In this document: positions 40,581 to 48,857 of the stretch, piece by piece
How the letters are laid out: every line of letters starts with the position of its first letter
Numbering within the stretch: the stretch's first letter is position 1
NCBI RefSeq assembly: GCF_017916295.1
Contig: NZ_JAFMSS010000003.1
Location: 124,001-188,000 of the forward strand
Reading direction: 5' to 3'
DNA from: Rubellimicrobium arenae
GTDB lineage: Bacteria; Pseudomonadota; Alphaproteobacteria; Rhodobacterales; Rhodobacteraceae
Length of the DNA: 64,000 nt
Program-made: the position numbers and the translations under genes
Notes under the pieces: model-generated
Told to the model about the DNA's origin: nothing
Seen by the model: only the letters and a program-made list of their open reading frames with translations
Databases searched by the model: none

Positions 40581-41237
40581 TCAGCGGTTGCGGGCCCCGC
40601 GCCCGAGCAGCCGGGCCATCTCGGCCGCGATCTGACCCTGGGAGCGGCGGAAGCCCGCGACATCGGGGGTGGAGATGTTGATGGTGACCTGCGGCCCGCG
40701 CGAGCCGCCCTCGGCCCGGACGCCCAGGCGCCCGTCCGCCCCCCGGGTGAGGGGCATGATCGCCTCGGGCCCGGCTTCGCCCATCAGGCCGGTCGCCCCC
40801 CGCATCGGGAAGGGCGTCGCCTGCGAGATGACGCCGCCCCGGGCGAAGGGCATCACGCGGCCCTGGCTGAAGGGCGCGCCGCTGGCGAAGGGCATGAGGT
40901 TCGACACGACGCCGTTGAGCCCCTGGGCGAGCATCCCGCCCAGCCGGTCGGACACGGGCTTCATGGCGGAGCGGTAGACGGTGTCGACCATCGCCTTGCC
41001 GACGTGCCCCAGCGCCTGGGACAGGCGGTCGCCATCGATCACGAGGCCGTCGATGGCGCGGCGCAGCCCGCCGGCAAAGCCCCGTTCGATCGCACCGAAG
41101 TCGCGCGTCGTGTCCTCGAGCGAATCCCGGACGCGGGACAGCTCGGCCGAGAAGGCGGCGGCGACCCGGCCCGCGTCCCCGAGGCGGGTCTCGAGGCCGC
41201 CCACCTCCTCGTCGAAGTCGAACAGGCTCATGGTCAT
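40581..41237 (-). CDS. GTA gp11: tail tape measure protein
   Basis: The 218-residue protein is short for a tape measure, matching the short tail of GTA particles. It has an N-terminal coiled helix (FDEEVGGLETRLGDAGRVAAAF), a central hydrophobic Gly-rich region (LGGMLAQGLNGVVSNLMPFASGA in parts, ARGGVISQATPFPM) and the MGEAGPEAIMPLTRGADG motif typical of phage tape-measure C-termini. The ATG at 41237 overlaps the g10.1 stop (ATGA) and has GGAG upstream; the second ATG at 41231 is possible. Confidence 0.88.
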   Translation of the reverse strand: MTMSLFDFDEEVGGLETRLGDAGRVAAAFSAELSRVRDSLEDTTRDFGAIERGFAGGLRRAIDGLVIDGDRLSQALGHVGKAMVDTVYRSAMKPVSDRLGGMLAQGLNGVVSNLMPFASGAPFSQGRVMPFARGGVISQATPFPMRGATGLMGEAGPEAIMPLTRGADGRLGVRAEGGSRGPQVTINISTPDVAGFRRSQGQIAAEMARLLGRGARNR

Positions 41238-41434
41238 GCTCCGGTGGCAGGGGTGTCGGGATGCGCTGCGGCGAGCGCGAGGAAGCGGGCGCGGCCCATG
41301 GGCGCGGACTGGTCGCCAAGGCCCAGCATCAGCGACAGCTCGGCGGGGGTGAGATCCCAGAAGTCGCGCGGGAACAGGCGGAGGACCTGGAGCCCCGCGC
41401 GCAGCAGCGCGGGCCAGTCGAGGGCGGGGCTCAT
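41234..41434 (-). CDS. GTA gp10.1: tail assembly chaperone
   Basis: A 66-residue protein (MSPALDWPALLRAGLQVLRL, DFWDLTPAELSLMLG) that matches the small phage tail assembly chaperone between g10 and g11 in RcGTA, a gene often missed by annotation. The W-x-L-T-P-x-E motif is diagnostic. It overlaps both neighbours by 4 nt. Tail chaperones coat the tape measure during tail assembly. Confidence 0.85.
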   Translation of the reverse strand: MSPALDWPALLRAGLQVLRLFPRDFWDLTPAELSLMLGLGDQSAPMGRARFLALAAAHPDTPATGA

Positions 41435-41748
41435 GCGGGCACCGCGAAGGCGCGGGCCAGGAGCTCGGCCGCGGTGCGGACGGCCCCCAGGGGACCGCCG
41501 GCTATCTCGGAGGCCAGGAGGTCGGCGGCGGTGATCCGCCAGCCGCCCCCGCGCAGGCCTGCAACAAGGAGGGCCATCACCTCGCGGGAGGAGATGTCGC
41601 CGGATTCGAAGCGGCCCACGAGCGCGACAAGGGTGTCGTCGCCCAGCCCCGCCTCCAGCTCGGCCAGCGCGCCGAGCGTCAGGCGGGCGGTCCGCGGGAT
41701 GCCGTCGACCATGACCTCCACCTCTCCGGCATGGGGGTTCGCCATCAT
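41431..41748 (-). CDS. GTA gp10: gene transfer agent family tail chaperone
   Basis: The 105-residue protein (MMANPHAGEVEVMVDGIPRT, LTLGALAELEAGLGDDTLVALV, FESGDISSREVMALLVAGLRGG) matches the GTA gp10 family (GTA tail assembly component). The start ATG overlaps the g9 stop. A second ATG three bases later is also possible. Intact. Confidence 0.88.
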   Translation of the reverse strand: MMANPHAGEVEVMVDGIPRTARLTLGALAELEAGLGDDTLVALVGRFESGDISSREVMALLVAGLRGGGWRITAADLLASEIAGGPLGAVRTAAELLARAFAVPA

Positions 41749-42161
41749 GCCAGCCCCGCGAAGCTGATGGCCCCCGCCGAAGCGAGCGAGACCTCGAAGG
41801 TCGCCTCGCCGTCATGGGTGCCCGCGTATTCGATCGAGCCGATCTGGAACGCGCCCTGGAGGATCCCGAAGCTCGGGATGACGACCTGGCACGAGGGATG
41901 CTCCCCCGCGAAGAAGAGCGCGCGCATCCGGGCGTCCGAGGCGGCGTCCTTGAAGACGCCGTTCCCCGAGAGCGCCGCCGACCGCAGGCCCGCGCCCGCC
42001 AGCAATTCGCGCCAGCCGCCGGGGGAGTCGAGGGAGGTCACGTCCACGGTCTCGGCGTTGAGCGAGATGCGCGTGGCGCGCAGGCCCGCGACGGTCTCGA
42101 ACTGGCCTTGGCCGTTCATGTCGATCTTGATGAGGAGGTCCTTGCCGGCTTGGGCAGCCAT
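41745..42161 (-). CDS. GTA gp9: major tail (tube) protein
   Basis: The 138-residue protein is a TP901-1-type major tail protein that polymerises into the tail tube. Sequence features are GKDLLIKIDMNGQGQFETVAGLR at the start, ETVDVTSLDSPGGWRELL (the common DVTSxxSPGxWRELL motif), GVFKDAASDARMRALFF and a C-terminal GTHDGEATFEVSLAS. AAGGACCCC precedes the start. Intact. Confidence 0.93.
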   Translation of the reverse strand: MAAQAGKDLLIKIDMNGQGQFETVAGLRATRISLNAETVDVTSLDSPGGWRELLAGAGLRSAALSGNGVFKDAASDARMRALFFAGEHPSCQVVIPSFGILQGAFQIGSIEYAGTHDGEATFEVSLASAGAISFAGLA

Positions 42162-42173
42162 GATGAGGGGTCC

Positions 42174-42599
42174 TTATGGGTTGGAGGTCGCGTCGTCCTC
42201 GACGCGGAGACGGAAGATGAGGTCGATCTGGCGCGTCTCGCCCGCACCCTTCCGGAGGGCCTGCGCCCGCAGGAAGCGGAGCCAGACGACCCGGCCACGG
42301 TCGAGCGCGAGATCAGGGCCGAGCATCGCGTCGGACACCGCGGCTGCGGCGGCCTTGGCGGCCGAGAAGCCCGCCCCGTCGCAGACGACGGACACGGCCA
42401 CGTCGTGCTCGGTCCCACGCCCGGTCTGGTCCGAGCGGTCCCGGGCGACCTCGGGCCCCAGCGCGACATAGAGCGTCGGCAGGAAGCCCGGCGGCACCTG
42501 GTCGTAGACGTCGTCGCCGACCAGCGCCCGGAGCGCCGCGTCCGAGGTCAGGCGCCGGAAGATCGCGGCCTGGATTCCCTGAGCGAGGGCGTAGGTCAC
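42174..42599 (-). CDS. GTA gp8: DUF3168 tail terminator-like protein
   Basis: The 141-residue DUF3168 protein (ALAQGIQAAIFRRLTSDAAL, LVGDDVYDQVPPG, LPTLYVALGPEVARDRSDQT) closes the tail tube at the head end. It starts at GTG 42599, overlapping the g7 stop (GTGA). A longer frame to 43196 is out-of-family shadow sequence over g7. Intact. Confidence 0.9.
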   Translation of the reverse strand: MTYALAQGIQAAIFRRLTSDAALRALVGDDVYDQVPPGFLPTLYVALGPEVARDRSDQTGRGTEHDVAVSVVCDGAGFSAAKAAAAAVSDAMLGPDLALDRGRVVWLRFLRAQALRKGAGETRQIDLIFRLRVEDDATSNP

Positions 42600-42934
42600 A
42601 GCGCGGCCTCCTCGTGGGACAGGCAGAGCAGGAAGCGGCCGCCGAGGTCGGATTCGTTGACCGAGTCGATCGCGTAGATCCGGGCTCCGTCGCGGAAGCG
42701 CTGGCCCGCCACGGGGCGGGACGGGGCGCCCACCGGCGCGCCGCGCAGCGTGATCCGCAACGGAAGACGCGCCTCGGCCAGCCCGGGCTGGGCCGTGACG
42801 CGGGGGGTCCCGGGCGCGACCTCGGCCCAAAGGGCGCCAAGGGCGGTCCAGCCGCGGGTGAAGCCGCCCGCGCCGTCCGGCTGCCGGGTCGGCGCCTTGA
42901 GGATGAGCCTGCGGCTGAGGCGCGGCGCGGTCAT
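42596..42934 (-). CDS. GTA gp7: head closure protein
   Basis: The 112-residue protein (LSRRLILKAPTRQPDGAGGF, WTALGALWAEVAPG, YAIDSVNESDLGGRFLLCLS) matches the phage head closure/SPP1 gp16-like family placed between the connector and tail terminator in GTA clusters. It overlaps g6 (ATGA) and g8 (GTGA). Intact. Confidence 0.9.
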   Translation of the reverse strand: MTAPRLSRRLILKAPTRQPDGAGGFTRGWTALGALWAEVAPGTPRVTAQPGLAEARLPLRITLRGAPVGAPSRPVAGQRFRDGARIYAIDSVNESDLGGRFLLCLSHEEAAL

Positions 42935-43527
42935 GGACGCTCTCCCGACAGGCGGATCGGCCGGTAGCGCTCGATGAGGGCGGTGACGCCGAAGGGCATG
43001 CAGCCGGCGCCGAATGCCGTCTCGTGGCGGTAGTCGTGGTAATGGGCGGCAAGCAGCATGACCGCCTGGGCCAGGTCGGCGGGGACCGCGTCCCACGACG
43101 GCCCGAAGCCGGCTTCGAAGGCGATGCGGGCCTGCCCCCCGGTCGGGATGGACGGCAGCAGGCCGCCCAGGGCGCCAAGGCAGGGGCGCTGGGCATCCTG
43201 GTCGAGCCGGAAGCCGGCCAGGGAGACCGGCGTCCCGGTCCCGTCGGGCGCGACCAGGGTGAACGAGGTGACCGCCGCCACCGGCGCGACCATCAGGGGC
43301 TGCCGGTCGGGGAAGCGCCAGCTCGCGACCGACAGGGCAAAGCCGCGCCGCAGCAGGGCCTTGCCGGTGCGCCCCTCGACCGCCGCGATGGCGGCCCGCA
43401 GGAAGCCGGCCAGAAGGGTGTCCTGCACGTCGTCGTCCGAGAACCCCGTCCCGAGGCGCAGGTGCTCCTTCAGGCGGGCGACAGGAAGCGCGGCGTCGGG
43501 CACCTCCGTCAATTCGACCAGATTCAT
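42931..43527 (-). CDS. GTA gp6: head-tail connector (adaptor) protein
   Basis: The 198-residue protein begins MNLVELTEVPDAALPVARLKEHLRLG and continues with helical bundles (LLAGFLRAAIAAVEGRTGKALLRRGF in parts), and a hydrophobic AVMLLAAHYHDYRHET segment, as in gp6-like connector proteins that bind the portal. AAAGG precedes the start codon. Overlaps g7 by 4 nt. Confidence 0.9.
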   Translation of the reverse strand: MNLVELTEVPDAALPVARLKEHLRLGTGFSDDDVQDTLLAGFLRAAIAAVEGRTGKALLRRGFALSVASWRFPDRQPLMVAPVAAVTSFTLVAPDGTGTPVSLAGFRLDQDAQRPCLGALGGLLPSIPTGGQARIAFEAGFGPSWDAVPADLAQAVMLLAAHYHDYRHETAFGAGCMPFGVTALIERYRPIRLSGERP

Positions 43528-43590
43528 CGCGAAACCTTTCGCTCACAGGGCTGGGTCGGGGCCGCCCGGATGGACGGCCCCGGCGGAGGC

Positions 43591-44775
43591 TCAGCTCGCC
43601 GCGAACTTGAGGAGCTTGATGGCCGCGAAGTCCGTGACGCCGCCGCCCACGCGCTTGGTCGCGTAGAAGAGGACGTGGGGCTTGGCGCTGTAGGGGTCGC
43701 GCAGGACGCGGAGGTCGGGGCGCTCGGCGATGGTGTAGCCGGACTCGAAGTCGCCGAAGGCGATCGAGAAGGAGCTGGCGGCGATGTCGGGCATGTCCTC
43801 GCAGATCAGGACCTTGTAGCCCATCAGCCGCGCCGGCTCGCCCGCCACCATGCCGTCCGACCACAGGAAGCGGCCGTCCGAGTCCTTGAGCTTGCGGAGC
43901 ACGCCGGTAGTGCGCGAGTTCATCACGAAGGTGGCGCGGGCCCGGTACTGGGCGGGGAGCGCGTAGACCAGGTCCACGAGCGGGTCGATCGAGGTCAGCG
44001 CGCCGGCCCCGCCGCTTGCCACGTAGCCGAGGTTGCCCCAGGTCCAGCCGCTGTTGGCGACGGCCGGGTAGCTCAGGACGCCCTTGGGCTTGTCCACGCC
44101 GTTGCCCGACACGAAGGCCGCCGATTCGGAGCGGGCGAACTTCTCGGCGATGCGGCCGGCGAGCCAGGTCTCCACATCGAAGGCCGCGTCATCGAGGAGC
44201 CGCTGCGACGCCTTGGGCTGGGCGGCGAGCTCGTAGAGCGGGATGTTGATCTTCTCGAGGATGCCGGTCGAGGATTCGGCGGCGGCGCCCGTCTCGGTGG
44301 CCCATCCGGCGCTGACCTCGCCCCGGTCGATCAGGATGTCGAGGCTGCCGTTCTCGACGGCGACGACGCTGGCGATGGACCGGATCGAGGCGGTGGACAC
44401 GAGGATCTGGCGGATGGATTCGGCCGCCTGGGGCGACACGAGCACGCCGCCGTCGGCGGCGACGGCGCTGGACATCGCCTTGCCCTCATAGGCCAGGGAC
44501 CGGAAGCCCGCGTCGTCCCCCGAGCGGACATAGGCGTCGAAGGCCTTCTGGTGGGGCGCCTCGAGGCCGGCCTGGGCGGCGAGCATGGGGCGGTGGGCGG
44601 CGTGGGTCATCTTGCGGTCGAGCTTGGTCATGCGATCCTCGTGGTGTTGCAGCCGGGTGGAAACTTCGGCGGTGAAGGAATTGAACTCGTTCAGGAAAGC
44701 GCCCATGGCGGCCTTCACTTCGTGGGTCGGGGACAGATCTTCCCCGTCCCGGGAATAGATCTCGGGGTCGGTCAT
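43591..44775 (-). CDS. GTA gp5: major capsid protein (HK97 fold)
   Basis: The 394-residue protein has an N-terminal scaffold-like coiled region (about 30-70) and the HK97 capsid domain after it (SAVAADGGVLVSPQAAESIRQIL, ESSTGILEKINIPLYELAAQPKASQRLLDD in parts, FVMNSRTTGVLRKLKDSDGR, GYKVLICEDMPD). In RcGTA the N-terminal part (first roughly 100 residues) is removed by the g4 protease. The start has AAAGGACC; the gene is followed by 63 nt before g6. Intact. Confidence 0.95.
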   Translation of the reverse strand: MTDPEIYSRDGEDLSPTHEVKAAMGAFLNEFNSFTAEVSTRLQHHEDRMTKLDRKMTHAAHRPMLAAQAGLEAPHQKAFDAYVRSGDDAGFRSLAYEGKAMSSAVAADGGVLVSPQAAESIRQILVSTASIRSIASVVAVENGSLDILIDRGEVSAGWATETGAAAESSTGILEKINIPLYELAAQPKASQRLLDDAAFDVETWLAGRIAEKFARSESAAFVSGNGVDKPKGVLSYPAVANSGWTWGNLGYVASGGAGALTSIDPLVDLVYALPAQYRARATFVMNSRTTGVLRKLKDSDGRFLWSDGMVAGEPARLMGYKVLICEDMPDIAASSFSIAFGDFESGYTIAERPDLRVLRDPYSAKPHVLFYATKRVGGGVTDFAAIKLLKFAAS

Positions 44776-44810
44776 GGTTGGTCCTTTCGGTCGGGGTTGG
44801 AGGTTGGGCG

Positions 44811-45341
44811 TCAGCCCATGAGGCGGGCGCGGGCCTGGGCCATCGCCGCCGTCATGTCGTGCAAGAGCACGGCCGGCGCGCCCTTGGCCGCGAGGCGCGC
44901 CTCGCGGAGCATCGGGAAGGTCACGAGCGACACCTCCCAGAGATCGACCTCGGCCAGGTGCCGCCGGCCGCGGCTGTCCTTGGTCGAGCGGAGCGTCCGG
45001 TAGCCGATGGAAAGGCCATCGATGGCTCCGGCGCGGATCAGGGCAGCGGCCTCGCGGCCCCGGGCGACCTCGGGGAGGATGCGACCGCGCACCCAAAGGC
45101 CGCGGGAGTCCTCGTGAACCGTGTCCCAGATCCCGATGGGTTCGGACGGGTCGTGCTGCCAGAGCATCTTGACGGAGTTGCCGCCCTGGACGAGCCGCCT
45201 GAGGGACGCGGCGTAGGCGCCGGGCTCCACGATGTCGCCGCCCTGGTCCTCGGCGCCGAACAGCGAGGCATAGCCTTCGATGCGCGTGCCATCCGAGCCG
45301 ACGGCGATCCCCGTCAGGGGCTGGGTGAACTTGCGTTCCAT
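44811..45341 (-). CDS. GTA gp4: prohead maturation protease
   Basis: This HK97-type serine protease (U35 family) processes the capsid protein. Seen are RIEGYASLFGAEDQGGDIV, KMLWQHDPSEPIGIWDTV with the catalytic His, GAIDGLSIGYRTL with the catalytic Ser, and EVDLWEVSLVTFPML with the acidic residue. I take the ATG at 45341, which has AAGGACC upstream; an ATG at 45356 overlaps the g3.5 stop by 4 nt and would add five residues. Intact. Confidence 0.92.
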   Translation of the reverse strand: MERKFTQPLTGIAVGSDGTRIEGYASLFGAEDQGGDIVEPGAYAASLRRLVQGGNSVKMLWQHDPSEPIGIWDTVHEDSRGLWVRGRILPEVARGREAAALIRAGAIDGLSIGYRTLRSTKDSRGRRHLAEVDLWEVSLVTFPMLREARLAAKGAPAVLLHDMTAAMAQARARLMG

Positions 45342-45352
45342 GGTCAGGTCCT

Positions 45353-45571
45353 TCATGGCAGGTGCCCCAGGATCGACTGGACCGTTTGGGCCAGGATCAC
45401 GGCCACCACCCCGTAGACGGTGAGCCAGAGGCGTTTCTCGAGACGCTCCATCATGCTTTCGATCTTTTCGAGCGCGGTGTTGAGCTGGGCGAACTGGAGC
45501 TCGGCCAGCCGTTCCTGCGACTCGATCCGGAGACCGGGGGCGCAAAGGAAGGAGCGGGGTTCATGGCCCAT
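45353..45571 (-). CDS. GTA gp3.5: small head-formation protein
   Basis: A 72-residue protein between the portal and protease genes. It has a helical coiled N-terminal half (ERLAELQFAQLNTALEKIESMMERLEKR in parts) and one C-terminal hydrophobic helix (LWLTVYGVVAVILAQTVQSI). It corresponds to the small ORF known as GTA head formation protein in RcGTA-type clusters. The start overlaps the portal stop by 11 nt. Easily missed because a larger shadow frame covers it. Confidence 0.8.
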   Translation of the reverse strand: MGHEPRSFLCAPGLRIESQERLAELQFAQLNTALEKIESMMERLEKRLWLTVYGVVAVILAQTVQSILGHLP

Positions 45572-46766
45572 CGGGGGCCTCCAGGCGCGGGAGCCCAAGA
45601 AGCTGCCGCTTCTCGGACTGGGTGAGGAAGGCCGCGGCGGCGATGCGGCGCCACTGGGCCTCGCGCTCGGCGGCGAGCGCCGGGATCTGGTCGAGGTCGG
45701 GCGACAGGGTGATCCGCTCGCCGGTGAAGTCGGACAGCCAGTCGCTGATCGCCGAGGCGACCCGCGTGGCAAGCGGCAGCACCGTGAGCCGGTAGAAGGC
45801 GCGGTTGGCCTCCTGGTAGTTGGCGTAGGTCGCGTCGCCGGGGATGCCGAGGATCATCGGCGGCACGCCGAAGGCGACGGCGATCTCGCGGGCGGCGGCC
45901 TCCTTGGTCTTCTGGAACTCCATGTCCGATGGCGAAAAGCCCATGGGCTTCCAGTCGAGGCCGCCCTCGAGCAGCATCGGGCGGCCGGCGTTGCGCGCGC
46001 CCTGATGCTGGGTTTCCATCTCGGCCAGGAGCCGGTCGAACTGGTCCTGCGACATCGTCGCGCCGTTCGGGCCATTGTAGACGATGGCGCCCGAGGGGCG
46101 GGCGGCGTTCTCGAGGAGCGCGAGGCTCCAGCGGGAGGCGCCGTTGTGCACCTCGATGGCGCTGGCGGCCGCCTGGAGCGCGCTCAGGCCGTAATGGTCG
46201 TCCTGCGGATGGAAGCTCTTGACGTGGCAGATGGCGGAGGTGTCGCCCACCGCGAACCGATGGCGGCGCGCGCCCACGATGTAGTCGTAGGCCACCGGCC
46301 AGCCGTCGTCGCCCGGGACCACGGCCATGCGGTCCGAGCGCAGGACGTGAAGCTCCTGCGGGAGACCCTCCTCGCCCACGGCTTCGACGAAGCCGTTGCC
46401 GGTCAGGAGAAGCTGGCCGTAGAGCGCCTCGAGCAGCTCCGCCCGGCCCTGGGCGGGGTTCGGGCGCGCCATGAGGTCGAGCACCGGATGCTCGCTGTAG
46501 CGCTGGCGCGCGTCCTGCAGGACCAGGGGCAGCGCGGCGGCGGCCTCGGCGATGAGGCGGACCGCGCGGAAGCCCACCGGGTTGCGGGCAAAGCCGGCCT
46601 GCGTGAGCTGGGCCGTGTCGCGGGGGGCGACGACCGCGCGGCCCGCCACCCCCGGCAGGGGGATCAGCCGACCCGCGGCCGAGGCCTTGACCTCGGGCAC
46701 GGCGGCGGGGACCGGAACGGCCCCGGCTGGGGTCCCCATGTCCTTTCGTTTCAGGAAGTCGAACAT
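45561..46766 (-). CDS. GTA gp3: portal protein
   Basis: The 401-residue HK97-type portal protein forms the dodecameric DNA channel at the capsid vertex. Family segments include the start MFDFLKRK, RNPVGFRAVRLIAEAAAALP, YGLSALQAAASAIEVHNGASRW in parts, AFGVPPMILGIPGDATYANYQEANRAFYRLTV in parts, and the C-terminal LAAEREAQWRRIAAAAFLT. A GAGGAGAAGGA site precedes the start. A 114-nt gap separates it from g2, the longest spacing in the cluster. Confidence 0.95.
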   Translation of the reverse strand: MFDFLKRKDMGTPAGAVPVPAAVPEVKASAAGRLIPLPGVAGRAVVAPRDTAQLTQAGFARNPVGFRAVRLIAEAAAALPLVLQDARQRYSEHPVLDLMARPNPAQGRAELLEALYGQLLLTGNGFVEAVGEEGLPQELHVLRSDRMAVVPGDDGWPVAYDYIVGARRHRFAVGDTSAICHVKSFHPQDDHYGLSALQAAASAIEVHNGASRWSLALLENAARPSGAIVYNGPNGATMSQDQFDRLLAEMETQHQGARNAGRPMLLEGGLDWKPMGFSPSDMEFQKTKEAAAREIAVAFGVPPMILGIPGDATYANYQEANRAFYRLTVLPLATRVASAISDWLSDFTGERITLSPDLDQIPALAAEREAQWRRIAAAAFLTQSEKRQLLGLPRLEAPDGP

Positions 46767-46880
46767 CTGTTTCCTTCTCCTCGGGCCGGGTTCGCGGTCC
46801 GTGCGATTGAATTTGCCAAGAGTTGGTTAATGAGGTCCGACAGCACCGAACGGTGGGTGCGGCCGGACGCAACGCCCCTG

Positions 46881-48308
46881 TCAGAGGCCCCGAATCCGGG
46901 GATCCCGGCGCTGGGCCGAGGGGGCAAGGATGGAGTCGTGGACCGCCCAGACCAGCGCATCGAGGCGGTCGGGCGAGCCTTTCCCGCGATAGCCGGTCAC
47001 GGTCATGCGGGTCATTTGGTCCTCGAGCAGGCGCAGGTCGGCGCCGGCCAGGTGATGGACGCGGCCCTGTTCATAAAGGGCGGCGACGGGTTCGGCGCGG
47101 ATCCCCTTGCCTTCCCGCGCATGAACGCGCGTGACCGGGAGGTTGGGGTCGATCTGGCGCAGGATCGTCTCGACCATGGCGCCGCCCTGGTTGACCTCGG
47201 CGATCACACGGGACGCGCCGTGACGGCGGCTGGCCTGCACGACCGCACGGCCCCATTCGTCCGGCGAGGCGCCCTGGACGGTGGCATCCTCCAAGACGAA
47301 GGCGCGCCAGTCCTTCACCTCGCCCCGGGTGACGGCGCCGACGACGACGATCCCCGTCGAATCGGAGGACTTGCCGGTCGACACGGCCGGGTCCACGGCC
47401 ACGACCACGCGGTCGAACCGGGGGGCGAAGGCCGCGCGCGCCGCGTCGATCAGGGCCGGGGTCCAGAGCGCCCCGTCCACGTCGTCCATCAGGACGCCAT
47501 CGAGCTCCTGCCGTCCCAGGCGCGTGCCGCCGTAAAGGCGCTGCACCTCGTCGAGGAAGCCGGGGGCGAGGTTGGCCCGATTGGCACGGGTCGGCGCATG
47601 GGTCGTGACCGTGCCCGGCCGGTCGAGCAGCGCGAGCAGCGCGGGCGCGCTCCGGGGCGTGGTGGTGACGACGCAGCGCGGGTCCGTCCCGAGCCGGAGC
47701 GCGAACTGGAGCTGGTCCCAGGTCTCCTCGCCCTTCTTCCACTTGGCCAGCTCGTCCGCCCAGGCGGCGTCGAACTGCGGGCCGCGCAGCGCCTCGGGCT
47801 CGTGGGCCGAGAAGAGCTGGGCGGTGGCGCCGTTCGGCCATTCGAGCATCCGCCGCGTGGCGTGCCAGTGCGGGCGACGGTCGGGCGGGGAACAGGCCAT
47901 GATGCCCGAATCCCCGAAGACCATGACCTCGCGCGCCTGGTCGAGCGTTTCGGCCAGCAGGGCCACGCGGCGGGCGCGGCCGGCGTCGCGGGGGCGCGGC
48001 CCCTCGACCATGGAGCGGACCCATTCCGAGCCCGCGCGCGTCTTGCCCGCGCCACGGCCGCCCAGGATCACCCAGGTCCGCCAGTCGCCCTGGGGCGGAA
48101 GCTGGTGGGGGTGCGCCCAGAAGTCGAACAGGAAGGGCAGGCCCGCGACCTCGCGGTCGGAAAAGCCCTGGAGCGTGTAGCGGACGAGGTCCGGGTCCTG
48201 CCGGGCCAGCCAGCCCGCGCCATAGGGCGTGGGCGCCGCGTCGCGGGGGTCCGGGGCGCCGGAGGTCGACGGCCCGGGGGAACAGGTGCGGTCGGGGGCG
48301 TCATGCAT
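46881..48308 (-). CDS. GTA gp2: large terminase subunit (packaging ATPase/nuclease)
   Basis: The 475-residue terminase packages random chromosomal pieces into GTA heads. Walker A GGRGAGKT is at residues 83-90, Walker B in AAWADELAKW, and the C-terminal RNaseH-like nuclease domain begins near 300 (VVVAVDPAVSTGKSSDSTGIV, then EVNQGGAMVETILRQ, and RLDALVWAVHD). The start overlaps g1 by 8 nt. Packaging without sequence specificity is a property of GTA terminases, not visible from sequence. Confidence 0.95.
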   Translation of the reverse strand: MHDAPDRTCSPGPSTSGAPDPRDAAPTPYGAGWLARQDPDLVRYTLQGFSDREVAGLPFLFDFWAHPHQLPPQGDWRTWVILGGRGAGKTRAGSEWVRSMVEGPRPRDAGRARRVALLAETLDQAREVMVFGDSGIMACSPPDRRPHWHATRRMLEWPNGATAQLFSAHEPEALRGPQFDAAWADELAKWKKGEETWDQLQFALRLGTDPRCVVTTTPRSAPALLALLDRPGTVTTHAPTRANRANLAPGFLDEVQRLYGGTRLGRQELDGVLMDDVDGALWTPALIDAARAAFAPRFDRVVVAVDPAVSTGKSSDSTGIVVVGAVTRGEVKDWRAFVLEDATVQGASPDEWGRAVVQASRRHGASRVIAEVNQGGAMVETILRQIDPNLPVTRVHAREGKGIRAEPVAALYEQGRVHHLAGADLRLLEDQMTRMTVTGYRGKGSPDRLDALVWAVHDSILAPSAQRRDPRIRGL

Positions 48309-48636
48309 CCTCGCAGCACTCCCTCAGCCGGGCGAGCCGGCAGGCCAGCTCCTCCCGCAGGGTGTCGAAGTCGATCTCGCAGGCGTTCGTCACGCCCGAG
48401 TGCCGTTCGTGCCAGGCGTTGTACTTCTCCTCGGCCTCGAAGGCCCGCTTGAGGGCGGTCTCGAGCTCGGACTGCTTGAGGCCGATGTCCTTGAGGAGGC
48501 CCGGCTCGTCGTCGCTGACGCGGTCGAGGAGGTCCGACAGGGTGCGCCGGACGGACCGGAGCAGCGTGAGGGCGTCGCGGAAGTTGAGCTCGATATCCTC
48601 CTGCGTCAGGAGGGTGGAGCCGCGCGATCGGGTCAT
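48301..48636 (-). CDS. GTA gp1: small terminase-like protein, first gene of the cluster
   Basis: The 111-residue acidic helical protein (LNFRDALTLLRSVRRTLSDLL, GLKQSELETALKRAFEAEEKYNAWHER in parts, DTLREELACRLARLRE) matches g1 of RcGTA, shown to act as small terminase. ATG 48636 follows AGGAAAGG and is preferred over a longer frame to 48735. Upstream, 48637-48857 is the only region that can hold the GTA operon promoter. It contains one TTAACC half-site (48747-48751 region, minus strand) and two GC hairpins (48791-48820 and 48831-48855), but no clear -35/-10 pair. Confidence 0.88.
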   Translation of the reverse strand: MTRSRGSTLLTQEDIELNFRDALTLLRSVRRTLSDLLDRVSDDEPGLLKDIGLKQSELETALKRAFEAEEKYNAWHERHSGVTNACEIDFDTLREELACRLARLRECCEDA

Positions 48637-48830
48637 GGTGGGTGGCCTTTCCTGCTCTTGTTGTTGACGCGGCCGGGGAAGGTCCCGGTCGTGAACCCAA
48701 GGTGCAGGAAAAGAGCGAACGATTGGTTGGAGCACCGCGCGCCGGGGTTAAGGCCGGATGACGGCATCGGTCGGTGCGGGCCGGGTCCGCGCAACGGCGG
48801 AGCCCGGGCCGGGCCGTTGCCCCCACGCCT

Positions 48831-48856
48831 GGGAGGGGCCGGCGGGAGCCCTCCCC
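48831..48856 (-). terminator. Candidate terminator hairpin after mltG
   Basis: On the minus strand GGGGAGGG pairs with CCCTCCC-type sequence across a GC loop right behind the mltG stop (48849-48856 with 48831-48837). A second stem GCAACGGC/GCCGTTGC follows at 48791-48820. No U tract, so the efficiency is doubtful; together they insulate the fab operon from the GTA promoter region. Confidence 0.4.
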
Positions 48857-48857
48857 G

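Noticed and set aside
34768..48636. Inducible prophage
   Set aside because: No integrase, excisionase, repressor, replication or att sites; gene order is exactly that of RcGTA and the flanks are ordinary chromosomal genes (cysE, mltG).
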